Shown here piece after piece: positions 6,236 to 14,896 of a stretch of DNA of 15,562 nucleotides (its first letter is position 1; each line of letters starts with the position of its first letter). Below the pieces are notes generated by a model. That model saw only the letters and a program-made list of their open reading frames with translations. It was not told the origin of the DNA and made no database searches. The DNA is taken from positions 1-15,562 of the forward strand of contig MU632268.1 of the NCBI GenBank assembly GCA_026770615.1, given 5' to 3'. The DNA is from Pavlovales sp. CCMP2436. Taxonomy: Eukaryota > Haptophyta > Pavlovophyceae > Pavlovales. The translations under genes were made by a program, and so were the position numbers.

Positions 6236-8497
6236 TCAGGTCTGGGTCTCCCGAGTTAGCTCGTATCTGCTCCAGTGCGCGCGAATCGCAACATCCCGCC
6301 GCACGCTGTGGGTAGACTTGTAGTAGGCCAGCGCCTCCTCTGGGTGCACACGTAGGAAAATGTCCCACTCGCGCTTGAAGCCAGACGTCTCCTTCTTGGC
6401 ATCCGCGAGGAATCCGACGATGACCCGGTCTGCCTGATCCTTGGCGCGCTCGAGCACGGGGCGCGCACCGACGGCGGAGAGGAACGGGATGACATTCTCC
6501 GCAGTCAGCCCCTTCACGATGGCGGCCCAGCAGCGGTTGGCGATGCTGATCGTGGGGTCGAGCGGCTGCGGCGTCTCCTCTGCATCTCGTGCGCGCTTTC
6601 CGCGCAGCGGCTCCATCTTTTGCGCGAGCGCGTCGAGCTCGGCGAGCTGCATGAAGTCGGTGGGCAGTGACTCCTGGCCAGCGGAGTGCAGCTGCTTGAA
6701 GAGCGCCTCGTACGATTCAAACGAGAAGGTGTCGTCCAGCTTGACCACGCCACTCGCCGCCTCGGCCGTCTGCATCGAGCAGGCGGTCTCACCCACTCTC
6801 TGCACGCTCAGCAACTTGCGGAAGTAGCTCGCGCTCGACAGCAGCAGGCGTGAGGCACCAAGCGCGCGACCGTCCGGGAAATTGAAAGCGACATCGTGAA
6901 CGAACGGACGCACGTCGGTGACCTGGGCCGCGCTCGCGCAGAGTGATCCCACCAGCTCGCTCTCGTGCGCAGCCCTCGCGAGGAGCTCGGTGCAGAGCGC
7001 AGCGTACTCTTTGCCTGCAACGCGCACTGCTAAAGGCACCACCTCGTTGCCCGTGAGCGCTGTCAAAATCCCCAACGCTGATTTGCTGAGCGGCTGTTCG
7101 TAGGCGAGCAAGTGCAGAGGCATTACAACACTGAGCTTGGACAGAATTGCGCGCGCCTCCGGCACTGCGATCAAGACGAGCTCGAGGATCTCAGCGGCGA
7201 AGCCCGCGGACCTGCACGCCCCCGGGTCCGTTCCGCCACGCGCCGCGCCCTTGAGTGCGCAGACGAGCGTAGGCAGGTGATCCCTTGCGATCACTTGCGC
7301 CACCTGTCCGTAGTTCGCTGCGTTGCGCAGAGCGACGAGCGCGAATCTGCGCGCCTTCGAATCCTGCGACGCAGTGAGCGCGCCCCCGTCAAACGCGTCA
7401 TTGGCAGCGTGGCCGTCGGAGAATACCTGGGAGAGGAAGGGCAGCGGTTACTTAGAGGTGGAGGGGGGGGGGAGTGAACCGAAGAGAGGGCCAAGATTAT
7501 GTAAGGAGAATACCTGCATCATGAGTGAGACACCACCCGAGAGACAGAATACCTCTTCGCACCCCTGCCCGAGTCTTAACGCAAGGAAGAGCGCACTCAG
7601 TGCCGGGTAGATGTCGGTCTGGCGCGCAGCCGCGGTCTGGTGGCGCCAACCCTTGCTCACCACGCAGAGTAGAGCCTCGGTTACACTGCCGTCGCAGAAG
7701 GCGGCGCGCAAAGGGGCCGAGCACTCGTTAGCCAGGTTCTCGTCGAGCAGCACGTTGCTCAGCACATAGTTGAGCAGATCACACGCGCAGCTGCGCAGGG
7801 CCATGCTCGGGAAGCGGAGCGTGCGGAGCAGCAGGCGCGGCAGCCCAGCCTCGGCGCAGATCAACCAGGCGTCTGCCGCATCCATCGTCGCCGATACGCC
7901 ATTGTGGCAGTTGGCCAGGATGTTGCCCAGGGCTCGCATTGCCGCCATCGCCGCCTCACCGCGCTCGTCCAGCTCCTTGTCGCGCAACCCCGTCTCAAAG
8001 TAGAGCCAGAGGATTTCTTGCATCCGGCAAACCTGCTCAGCTTTCTCCTCATGGAGTATGTCGAGCAGCCTGATGAGCTGTCGCAGCAGCCCGCCGAGAG
8101 GTCCGTCGTCCGCATCGCGGTAGGAGCCGAGGAGCTCCATGGAGCTGCACATGGCCCATGCAGTGTGGGAGCGCACAAAGAGGTCGCGGTGTTCGAGCGC
8201 GAGCGTGAGTGCGCGCGCCTGGAGAGGCCTCAATTCGTCTTCGTCGTGGCCAAGAAATTCGGTGTCGAATACGAGGCATACGAGTAGAGAGGCGAATACG
8301 TGCGCGACGCCATCGGCAGACAGGCGCGCGCCGTCGTCCAGCACGCCCTCGAGGTTGGCGAGGTAGCCCCTCTTGTACTCATAATATTTTTTTGAGTATT
8401 TCGTATTTCTCCCAGATTTCGACAAAGTGGAGGTTAGGACCTCCTCCCTTCCCTCGACGTCCCGGCAGCGGCGCAAATTTGAGGTGGGGTCACCCCC
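6236..8497 (-). CDS. Armadillo-repeat and BTB/POZ domain protein (5' end unresolved)
   Basis: Exons: 8497 or a downstream acceptor to 7514, and 7426-6236 (stop TGA 6236-6238), joined across an 87-nt phase-0 intron (7427-7513). Exon 1 gives Leu/Ala-rich helical repeats of ARM/HEAT type (e.g. AMAAMRALGNILANCH). Exon 2 continues them (RRFALVALRNAANYGQ) and then holds a BTB/POZ domain at about 6910-6600, with DVAFNFPDGRALGASRLLL matching the BTB pattern D-V-x-F...A-x-R-x-x-L, followed by an LDDTFSFESYEALFKQL helix pair. The last 120 residues are helical and unassigned. ARM-BTB proteins are typically scaffolds or cullin-3 substrate adaptors; a substrate cannot be inferred. The open frame of exon 1 has no ATG before about residue 108 and begins in a repeat array, so the true start is an upstream exon or has been lost. 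Coding GC is high, like PF20. Confidence 0.75.
7427..7513 (-). other. 87-nt GT-AG intron flanked by exact 12-bp direct repeats
   Basis: On the coding strand the junctions are CAG|GTATTCTCC at the donor and CAG|GTATTCTCC at the acceptor. The 12-base word CAGGTATTCTCC occupies 7505-7516 and again 7418-7429, and the flanking bases differ on both sides. The intron is pyrimidine-rich near its 3' end (CCCTTCCTCTCCCAG). Its length is a multiple of three, but an in-frame TAA at 7448-7450 would stop translation if it were retained. Splicing restores the ARM frame (LMMQ|VFSDGH). Confidence 0.85.
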
Positions 8498-8640
8498 CTA
8501 CCCCATTTTTTCTTGCCTGCGGCGAAAATTATAGGTTGGGACACCCCCCTAACCTAAAGATCGGTGAAAATTTTAGGATGGCCCCCCCTACAAACAAACT
8601 AGGGGGGGGGTCAAAAATGACGCGCGTATAAAACCAGGGG
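8471..8640 (+). repeat. G/C-run quasi-palindromic repeat family, copy B (three tandem units)
   Basis: Units start at about 8471, 8522 and 8563, each of the form GAAAATTNTAGGTTGGG, then a CACCCCCCTA core and an AAC tail. Each is an imperfect palindrome (AGGT...CCC/GGG...ACCT). The array ends with ACTAGGGGGGGGG (8598-8610) and GACGCGCGTATAAAA (8619-8633), elements also found at the end of copy A. The open frame of the ARM-BTB exon runs into the first unit. Confidence 0.7.
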
Positions 8641-8932
8641 CTGTTACGGGACGATTTTGGACATATCGGGCCCCAGCTGAGTTTCCCGCCTCGCGTTTGC
8701 CGGGGACACGCCTGCGCTCTGACCCCGCACGCACGCCTTGTTAAGAAAATAAAAAGGTCGGGGGAGGGCGCTTAATAGCCTGGGGGATATCAATGGGTGT
8801 TGCCGAAGTGCCCTTAGAAGCCTGGCATCATCGGGCAAGCCCCCGGCCCGCCGCCACAAGTCATGTCAAGTGCTTTAGAGGCAAAAAAACACTAAAACGA
8901 CCCCTATACGGGACAGTGGTCCCCAGCGCCCA
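8498..8932. other. Intergenic stretch without a supported gene
   Basis: After the repeat array, 8641-8932 contains C/G-run segments and short words such as TTACGGGACGATTTT (8644-8658) and TATACGGGACAGTGG (8905-8919). I see no coding sequence or RNA gene in it. Confidence 0.55.
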
Positions 8933-9376
8933 TCAGAGGGCCTGGAGGCCCCCAGAGCGGGCTGGCGGGGAGCGGGGTGGGGGGACACTCCCTCCCGTCA
9001 CCCCCTCGGCGGGGGCCATACCTTGCCACCCTCCTTCCACTCCACGATGAAGTCGCGAACGAGGTCGTGTAGCCCAGCAGGTGGCCTCCAGCTTGCTCGA
9101 GCTCGGCCGCACGCGCGACCGCCACGCGCCTGGCCATGCGCTCGACGGCCTCCGCGGTCGTTCTTTCGGCTGTGACGCAGACACGCCTCGCCAGTCCCTC
9201 TCGAGGTCTAAACATGTCCACGGTCGCTCCGTGACTTGACTCTCTTTGGCGTGGTTGTAAAAAAAGTATTTTTGTTCGATGAACATCCCGCGGTAAATGG
9301 CTCCGCGAGTTCTTAGCTCTTGCAACGGCATCGGCATTGGCGTGACCGCTAGCTCACATGGAATATTAAAATCCAT
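8933..9376 (-). pseudogene. Possible degraded or multi-exon coding remnant
   Basis: A minus-strand frame starting at ATG 9374-9376 reads plausibly at first (AIYRGMFIEQKYFFYNHAKE). Coding-like sequence then seems to move to a second frame (9221 downward, with AEAVERMARRVAVARAAELEQ, a heptad-like helix) and a third (LHDLVRDFIVEWKEGGK, about 9072-9022), which ends exactly at a donor-like CAAG|GTATGG (9022/9021). Three frames over 350 bp suggest either a decayed gene or exons I cannot delimit. No family is recognised. Confidence 0.22.
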
Positions 9377-9617
9377 CAGCGAGCTCAGTGGCCGCCTCCG
9401 TTTGTGCGCTAGAGTAGTTTGAATCGAAATCACGGCCAAATGCTTTGAGTCGGTGCAACGCGCGGCGCACTCGCACGGCTGATCAAGAGGTCGAAGAGGG
9501 ACTTAAGCTGGCTTGCCGGGCGCGCCTTGGTGTAAGCTATCCGGCGCTCCAACTCCCGTCACAAAACTCCCAGCCGTTCTCGCGTTAGACACATGCGCGC
9601 GCGATCGTCGTGTAATA

Positions 9618-9659
9618 GGTCCCGTCCCGTAATGGGGAGGTCCCGTCCCGTAATGGGGG
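9618..9659 (+). repeat. Two tandem copies of a 21-bp unit
   Basis: GGTCCCGTCCCGTAATGGGG occurs at 9618-9637 and 9639-9658, followed by A and G respectively. It lies in non-coding sequence; related CCCGT/ACGGGA words occur at 8640-8920. Confidence 0.8.
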
Positions 9660-9780
9660 TTTAGACGTTATCAAAGGTTCATCTATTATCTAGACTAAGC
9701 TTTTTCGACAGTCTATCCACGGTATGTCACCGGTCGCGCGCGAGCTCCCGGACAGGGAATGCGCGCGTTGGCGAACGAGC

Positions 9781-9807
9781 GCCTTGCCGCCTCCCCTTCG
9801 GCAAGGC
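9781..9807. repeat. Perfect 9-bp-arm hairpin
   Basis: GCCTTGCCG (9781-9789) and CGGCAAGGC (9799-9807) are exact reverse complements around a 9-nt pyrimidine loop. Confidence 0.75.
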
Positions 9808-10025
9808 TGCCCGAGCAGGTTGCCGCACCAAGCGATCAAGAAGGCGGACGCTTGAACTGCACGTTAGGTGGAGTCGGGGCAGCTAATCCAATCAGGTGTG
9901 TCGCCTTATGCTGAGCCTTAAGCTTACATATGAATGCATGTGTCGGTGGCACAATTTCTTTAATAATATTCTATTAAATAAATGAACAATCCGCCTCTCA
10001 ACCGGCCCTCAAGCTGCCGTGGTGA

Positions 10026-10192
10026 CTTGAACTGCACGTAACATGCTAAAACGGGCTAAAGTAAGACATATAAATCTCTTCGCCCGCCGGCGAGGGGGCC
10101 TGCCGGCGAGGGCCCCTACCGGTCGGGCGCCTCGGACCCCTTAAAAAGCTTGTTTACACCTGTGCTGGCTACCTCTGACGGGAGCTGGAGCC
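10026..10192 (+). repeat. Long direct repeat, left copy
   Basis: Shares with 11503-11664 the blocks AACATGCTAAAACGGGCTAA, then GGCGAGGGGGCCT, then GTGCTGGCTACCTCTGAC and GGAG-TGGAGCC. This copy carries one extra tandem GCCGGCGAGGG unit. Homology ends at GGAGCC (10192). Confidence 0.8.
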
Positions 10193-10564
10193 GGATAACA
10201 AAGTAGTATTTACCAACTGAGTAATGAGATGTGTGACTATATTAAGCAATTATTAGCGGCGTGCGTGCTTCGGCACTGCAATGACCACAAAGACTTACAC
10301 TGCCATGCGGCGCAATGTAGACTGCGTCGCTGCGTAGGGCGAGACATCGCAGTGGAATCTATCTTCGATCAAACTCGAAACGAAATCGCCTGCTTCGGAA
10401 CTCAGTCGGCGTTTGGGTTACACCGCAAGGTGATGCTGAAACTCAACAAAGTGACGTTCAGATGCTAACACCCGGGGCCACCTGGACGTAGAAACTGCGC
10501 CCCAGGCGATAGAAGTGGCATCATAACATAACATAACATACAGCCGACTAAGGCACGCAGCAGG

Positions 10565-10805
10565 CAATGGGCGACGCAGCGCTCAGACCAGCACAACATT
10601 CAGAACAGTCAGACGCCAGCTTGAATCCCTGTCAGTAAACATAACATACACCACCATGGTTCAACAGGAATTAAGCGCGCAAGTATGACCAGTCAATTGC
10701 GCTTTCAAGCGTTGATTCTGTCACGAGCTTTATTTACACAATTGGATGGGTGACGCAGCGCTCCGAAGACCAGCATAACTTTCAGGACAGACAGATGCTG
10801 GTAAC
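10565..10805 (+). repeat. Diverged 60-bp repeat pair
   Basis: GGGCGACGCAGCGCTC followed by GACCAGCACAACATTCAG (from about 10568) recurs from about 10746 as GGGTGACGCAGCGCTC, GACCAGCATAACTTTCAG. Both continue with ACAG...CAGA. They lie 180 bp apart inside the segment bracketed by the long direct repeats. Confidence 0.65.
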
Positions 10806-11062
10806 TCTCGCACGATGTGCGGTTTCACTCGCGCCCATCGTCAGTCTCGCGAGGAGCTCCATGAGGAGCGCTACAGACTTCACATCGTAAACTCACGAAC
10901 ACAGCACGTAACCAAGGATTTATCGGGACAAATCCCTCATAAATCCCTCGGTCCGGTCTCAGTTGAACTCATGCTGAGAGTTTGGTAGAAGCGCGCCTGC
11001 GCACCCTGGTAGGCAGACACTAACATCCGCCATAGATTGAATCCATATCAGTAACAACTGTT

Positions 11063-11133
11063 GGCGGTATGGCTTTGTATATGCTCTTATAGCTACTGAT
11101 CAGGGCTATTGCATATACCCAAGCTATACTGCC
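11063..11133 (+). other. 71-nt imperfect hairpin, possible small structured RNA
   Basis: The left arm GGCGGTATGGCTTTGTATATGC (11063-11084; 22 bases, shown by its ends GGCGGTATGGC and TGTATATGC) pairs with 11111-11133 (GCATATACCC...CTATACTGCC). Pairing uses one bulge, and two positions pair as G-U, so the fold is better as RNA than as a DNA palindrome. An inner ATAGC/GCTAT stem (11089-11093 with 11105-11109) closes an 11-nt loop. No transcript evidence is visible. Confidence 0.4.
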
Positions 11134-11502
11134 TACATGCCTGCCCGTAGCACACAGCACCGCACACACTTACTGGCCACAACCCGTGTCATATGGGAAC
11201 CAGTTGCTGGTTTGGCTCATTCTACTCGGTAGATATGCAGCCACAGCACAGTGATGAGCGATGGCTCGATATAGCAACACGGATTGCTGACGCGACTATT
11301 TCGGTCGCTGCAACTGGATTGTGTTGCTATTCAGAGGTCGCGGTATTGAGTCGCTCAGCTTTTGAACTGATCGTCTCCGTTCGTCGAAGATCCTGTAGTC
11401 TAATGTGAACCTGCCGCCCGTCGACTTCTCAACGGGCACCGACTAGCGCTGCAAGGACTAGTCGAGAGAAGAAGTAGACCGGCGTATCCAACACAACTTC
11501 CA

Positions 11503-11664
11503 GTGAACTGCACTTAACATGCTAAAACGGGCTAAATTCGTCCCTAATTATTTTTTCGCCTGCTGGCGAGGGGGCCTACCGGCCGGGCGCCGCCTCCGGT
11601 TCATCGGAACCCTAAAAAAGTGTATTTACACGTGTGCTGGCTACCTCTGACAGGAGATGGAGCC
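11503..11664 (+). repeat. Long direct repeat, right copy
   Basis: The partner of 10026-10192, about 1.47 kb away in the same orientation. Identity is strongest at the two ends and interrupted by small indels in the middle. The ends do not show clear TG...CA termini, and no primer-binding site is evident next to the left copy, so a retroviral-type LTR is not established. Confidence 0.8.
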
Positions 11665-12198
11665 TTCTCCCGGTCCCTGGGCCTATAGGGGGACCGGTGA
11701 GCAGTCGCGCGCCTCATGGGCGAGCCGTTTGCTCTTCTCCTCTGATGAAGACCCGCCTCATCGCCCCCCGTCCCAGACGAACGAGGATGCGACGGCTGGC
11801 CGCACCTGCGCGCCTCAAAGGCGACACGGCGCGCTCGGTGAGCACCCCCTGTACACATCAGGCTCACGCGCCAGTGGCACCACCTCCGGGCGCGGCGTGG
11901 CTGGGATCCAACTCCTCGCGGGGTGGACGGCCGGGTTCTCAAAAGTTGAAATGCAGCACCAATTTTTTTTATGTATGTATGTATTCATTTACGGAAGCAC
12001 TTAATATTTATTCCTTAATCCTTGTGGGCGCTTGTCAAATAGACACTGTCTGGCGCGCAATTAATATTCATATGGTAATTTAATTGCTTTAATTAACTAC
12101 ATGGCCTAATTTTTGGAGGGCACTTGGCTAATGGCTCGGAGTCGACGGCTGAACATGACACAGGCGCAGCAATAACCCCGACAACTGCCACTTGTACC

Positions 12199-14434
12199 TC
12201 AGAACCAGACGCGGTAGGACGCGTCAGAGGAGCACGAGATGATGTACCGGTTGGTATTGGGCTCAAAGCAGAGACTCTGCACCGGCTCGTCGTGCCCGCG
12301 CAAGTCGCTCAGGTGCGCGCCCGCGCGCTCCTCGAGCGACTCTGACGCCGCGGTCTCGGTGTTAAACACCTTGACCGTACCGTCGTCGCTCGCGACCGCG
12401 AGTATTGAGCCTGCGCGAGTCAGTCGAGGCGCGTGTGGGCGGGGGTGGGTGGGGGTGGGGCGCAGCGGTGAGCACGCGGAGCAAGGGGGGCGCGCTCGCG
12501 CTCACATGCCGCTGCTATTATTGTTATAGTTGTTAGTAGGGGGCGCGCAGGCGGCGCAGGGCGCAGGCGAGGCGCACCCGTGCGGTCAAACGCGCAGTGG
12601 TTGGCCGGGTGTGGCCCCGCGTAGATCTGGCAGAACTCCGTCACCTATTTTTGTTTTTTATGATTGGAATTCAAGTTTAAGCGAGGGGGGCGGCGGGGTG
12701 AGCGACGCGCAGAGGCGGGCGCGCGCGGCGTGCGGCTTGCGGCGATCAGATTGGCGGAGGGCGGCAGTCGGAAGGCAGCGGGCAGCGGGTAGAGAGAGGA
12801 GCGAGGGCGGAGCACGCAGGTCGGCGAGTGGAGGGAGGGAGGGGAGCAGAGAGGGGAGTGGGAGGGAGAAGGGGCATCGGGGCGAGGGCGGAGGTCAAGG
12901 GGGGGAGGCGGGGGCGCACCTTGCGGACGTCCCAGAGTTTGACCACGCCGTCGGCGTCGGTGGAGGCTACGCGGTCCCCGCGGTGGGAGAAGGCGACGGA
13001 GGAGACGGCGTTAACGTGCCCGTAGAAGGTCTGGATGCACAGCGCGGTGCGGCAGTCCCAGAGGGAGACCGTCTTGTCGCCCGAGCCGGTGCACAGGTTC
13101 TCCGAGAAGGGCTGGAAGCAGACAGAGTTGATCGAGTCCACGTGTCCGCGAAAAGTGGCCTTGCACTTCCCCGCGACCGTGTCCCACAGCTTGGCCGTGT
13201 GGTCCATCGACGCGCTGACCAAAAAATCGCCGAGGTCGTGCCAAGCCACGTCCCAGACCGCCTGTGTGTGGTCGGAGAAGGTCGCGGAGCAGGAGGCGGT
13301 GCGGAAGTCCCACAGCTTCACCGTGCAGTCGCCGGAACCTGTCGCGAGGTGCGAGCCGTGCGGGTGGAACTCTATCGAGGAGAGCCAGTCCGTGTGCCCC
13401 TCGCCCGACATCACGAGCTCGCCCGCCGGCACCGTCCACATCTTCCACGAGCAGTCGTCCGAGGCGGTGGCGATGATCTGCTTCGTGGGGTGGTGCGTCA
13501 CTGCCGCCACGCCCACCGCGTGCGCGCTCGATGTGGTCTGTAGCGAGAAAGCCTCCACGGCGCGCGGCTCCTCGCTCAGCCCAATGTACGGGTTTGGCCG
13601 CGGCTGCCTGGGCAACATTGCGCCCGTCTGCCGCGGGCGCGGGCGCGTGGTCACCTCCTCCAACTCGGCAGCTGACCCAATCGCCTCTAGCTGTGACACC
13701 TGCGCCTCCAGCGCACCCACCTTGGCCTTAAGCCGGTCACGCTCGAGCTTCATCATCATCTTCTCCTTCATCGCCGCCTCGTACTTCTTGCGCATCGCGC
13801 CGAGCGTCGGCTCGTATTCGGCGTAGTGGTTCTTGAGCCGCTTGAGGTCGGTGACGAGTTTGTTCTTCTCCTGCACCACGCGCTTGTGGTGCATCTTGTG
13901 GAAGTCGCGCTCCTTGCGGAACTTGTCCCAGGTAGAGCGCGCCTTGTTGGCGATGGCCTCCATCTTTTCCACTTTCTCCTTCATCACCTTGACCTCGTCG
14001 CGCAGGTACTGGTTGCGCAGGTACACGTCGGGCACCGAGCCGACATCCTCCTCCTTAAGCTTGCCCTCCTGCTGCAGCGCGTACCACTCGCGCTGAAACG
14101 AGTCGAGCGTGTGGTGCAGGCCCACCTTGCGGAGGAAGTTGCGGATGAAGTCATCCACTACCTCCGGCCGCTCCTGCATCTCGGGCCGCTCGGGCGGCGG
14201 CGGCGCGTGGTCCACCGCCATGCCCTGCTTGAGCTTGAGCGTGCGCAGTGCCTGGTCGAGGTCCTCCTCGCCCTCGTCGGTCAGGTCGTCGTCTTCGAGC
14301 TCGACGCCCTCGTACTCGTACTCGTCGTCGTCGTCATCGTCAATCGTCACCTGCTCCAGGTAGAAGGTCTCGTCCCCCGAGCCCAGCTCGGCCGGGTCCT
14401 CGGGGGACGAGGCTGAGAAATGGCGGGTCGCCAT
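12199..14434 (-). CDS. PF20: Axonemal central-pair protein PF20/SPAG16 (WD40), three exons
   Basis: Exons 14434-12920, 12644-12578 and 12410-12199 join to 598 codons including the TGA stop, i.e. 597 residues, close to the usual PF20 length. The ATG has a good context (GAAATGG). Seen: an acidic N-terminus (D/E-rich, 21-60), a LisH-like helix pair (DDFIRNFLRKVGLHHTLDSF, 94-113), a coiled coil about 140-250 containing the family block RDFHKMHHKRVVQEKNKL, a basic proline-rich linker, then seven WD40 blades from about 303 to the end (e.g. GSGDCTVKLWD, SASMDHTAKLWD, GSGDKTVSLWD). The last blade ends SDASYRVWF at the stop. Known: PF20 sits in the bridge between the two central microtubules and is needed for flagellar beating. 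The gene appears intact, so the organism probably makes motile 9+2 flagella. Confidence 0.95.
12411..12577 (-). other. PF20 intron 2 (167 nt)
   Basis: Donor ACGG|GTGCGCC and acceptor CTCGCGCAG|GCTCA, phase 1, rebuilding a Gly codon (FDRTG|SILAVASDDG). A CTGAC branch-like word lies about 10 nt upstream of the acceptor. The opposite strand carries a G-run tract (GGGCGGGGGTGGGTGGGGG, 12437-12455) with quadruplex potential. Confidence 0.85.
12645..12919 (-). other. PF20 intron 1 (275 nt)
   Basis: Donor CGCAAG|GTGCGCC and acceptor AAAATAG|GTGACGG, phase 0. The 5' three-quarters is C/CT-rich on the coding strand, with almost pure purine tracts on the plus strand at 12830-12915, while the last 35 nt are A-rich. 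Reading through it in frame continues for 57 low-complexity codons, which is why the unspliced frame looks longer. Confidence 0.85.
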
Positions 14435-14896
14435 TTCGCGGACCCGGTAACGGACATATATTGTTTAAAAATAACATTAAACCACGAACGGACAAAAGAT
14501 AGGGAGCAGGGCAGTAGAAGGTGGCATGAACAACAGCACTGACGCACACCACCCCCCTCGCGCACGGAGCTATAGCTGATTGGTAGGCCACTCCCTACGC
14601 GTTACTGGTAAGCACGCAACACAGCACGCTTACACTCCGATGACGCGCCCCCCGCAACTCCCTGTAACTGTGCGGCAACGACCCGGTGCTTGAAGACGCC
14701 TCAACGGCACACCTACTTGATCGGCATTGACAGGGTTTTTTTTCAAGTTATGTAGGGCTTTCTTCAAAACTTTGGGCGTTAATCAAGTTTCTGCGATCTA
14801 AATAGTCGAGCGCCCAAGCATGCCCTTGCCCACAAGATCGACCGCAGACCCGGCCGCACGCAACTTCTCTGCCCTTGACCATCTCACCATTTCTGA
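14435..14896. promoter_or_regulatory. Upstream flank of PF20; probable promoter region
   Basis: No gene is seen in this 460-bp stretch. On the PF20 strand there is a CCAAT word (14579-14583), about 145 bp before the ATG, and an AT-rich TTTTTAAACAATATATG stretch (14455-14471) only 21-37 bp before it. The latter is too close for a TATA box unless the leader is very short. An oligo-T run lies at 14737-14744. The assignment is by position only. Confidence 0.3.

Larger units (their letters stand above)
9440..12198. other. Long non-coding stretch with repeats and palindromes
   Basis: This 2.7-kb stretch contains no gene I can support. It holds the 21-bp tandem repeat (9618-9659), a 9-bp-arm hairpin (9781-9807), a 160-bp direct-repeat pair (10026-10192 and 11503-11664), a diverged 60-bp repeat (10565-10640 and 10744-10805), a 71-nt hairpin (11063-11133), AACAT and ATGT microsatellites (near 10525-10540 and 11972-11984) and an AT-rich tail (11950-12110) that may be the 3' flank of PF20. 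A small frame at 10229-10468 (79 codons, Cys/His-containing) has an ATG but no recognisable motif. Confidence 0.55.

Noticed and set aside
7448..7513. Read-through end of ARM-BTB exon 1 as a natural C-terminus
   Set aside because: Clear GT-AG junctions restore the same frame and the repeat domain continues; the tail reads as proline/serine low complexity.
9850..9885. attC-like GTTAGGTGG end suggesting an integron cassette
   Set aside because: No matching inverse core or cassette gene, and the surroundings are eukaryotic.
10026..11664. Standard LTR retrotransposon
   Set aside because: No TG...CA termini, no primer-binding site or polypurine tract that I can identify, and no gag-pol coding between the repeats.
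11634..12083. 149-codon plus-strand frame
   Set aside because: It starts within the right direct repeat, is Arg/Pro/Ala-rich and ends in AT-rich flank; there is no recognisable motif.
12746..12919. Unspliced C-terminal extension of PF20
   Set aside because: The family's last blades are found downstream through two good introns, while the extension is low complexity.
13826..14416. 196-codon plus-strand frame rich in Leu and Val
   Set aside because: It is antisense to the PF20 coiled coil and acidic region; Leu/Val runs are the mirror of Lys/Glu/Asp codons.
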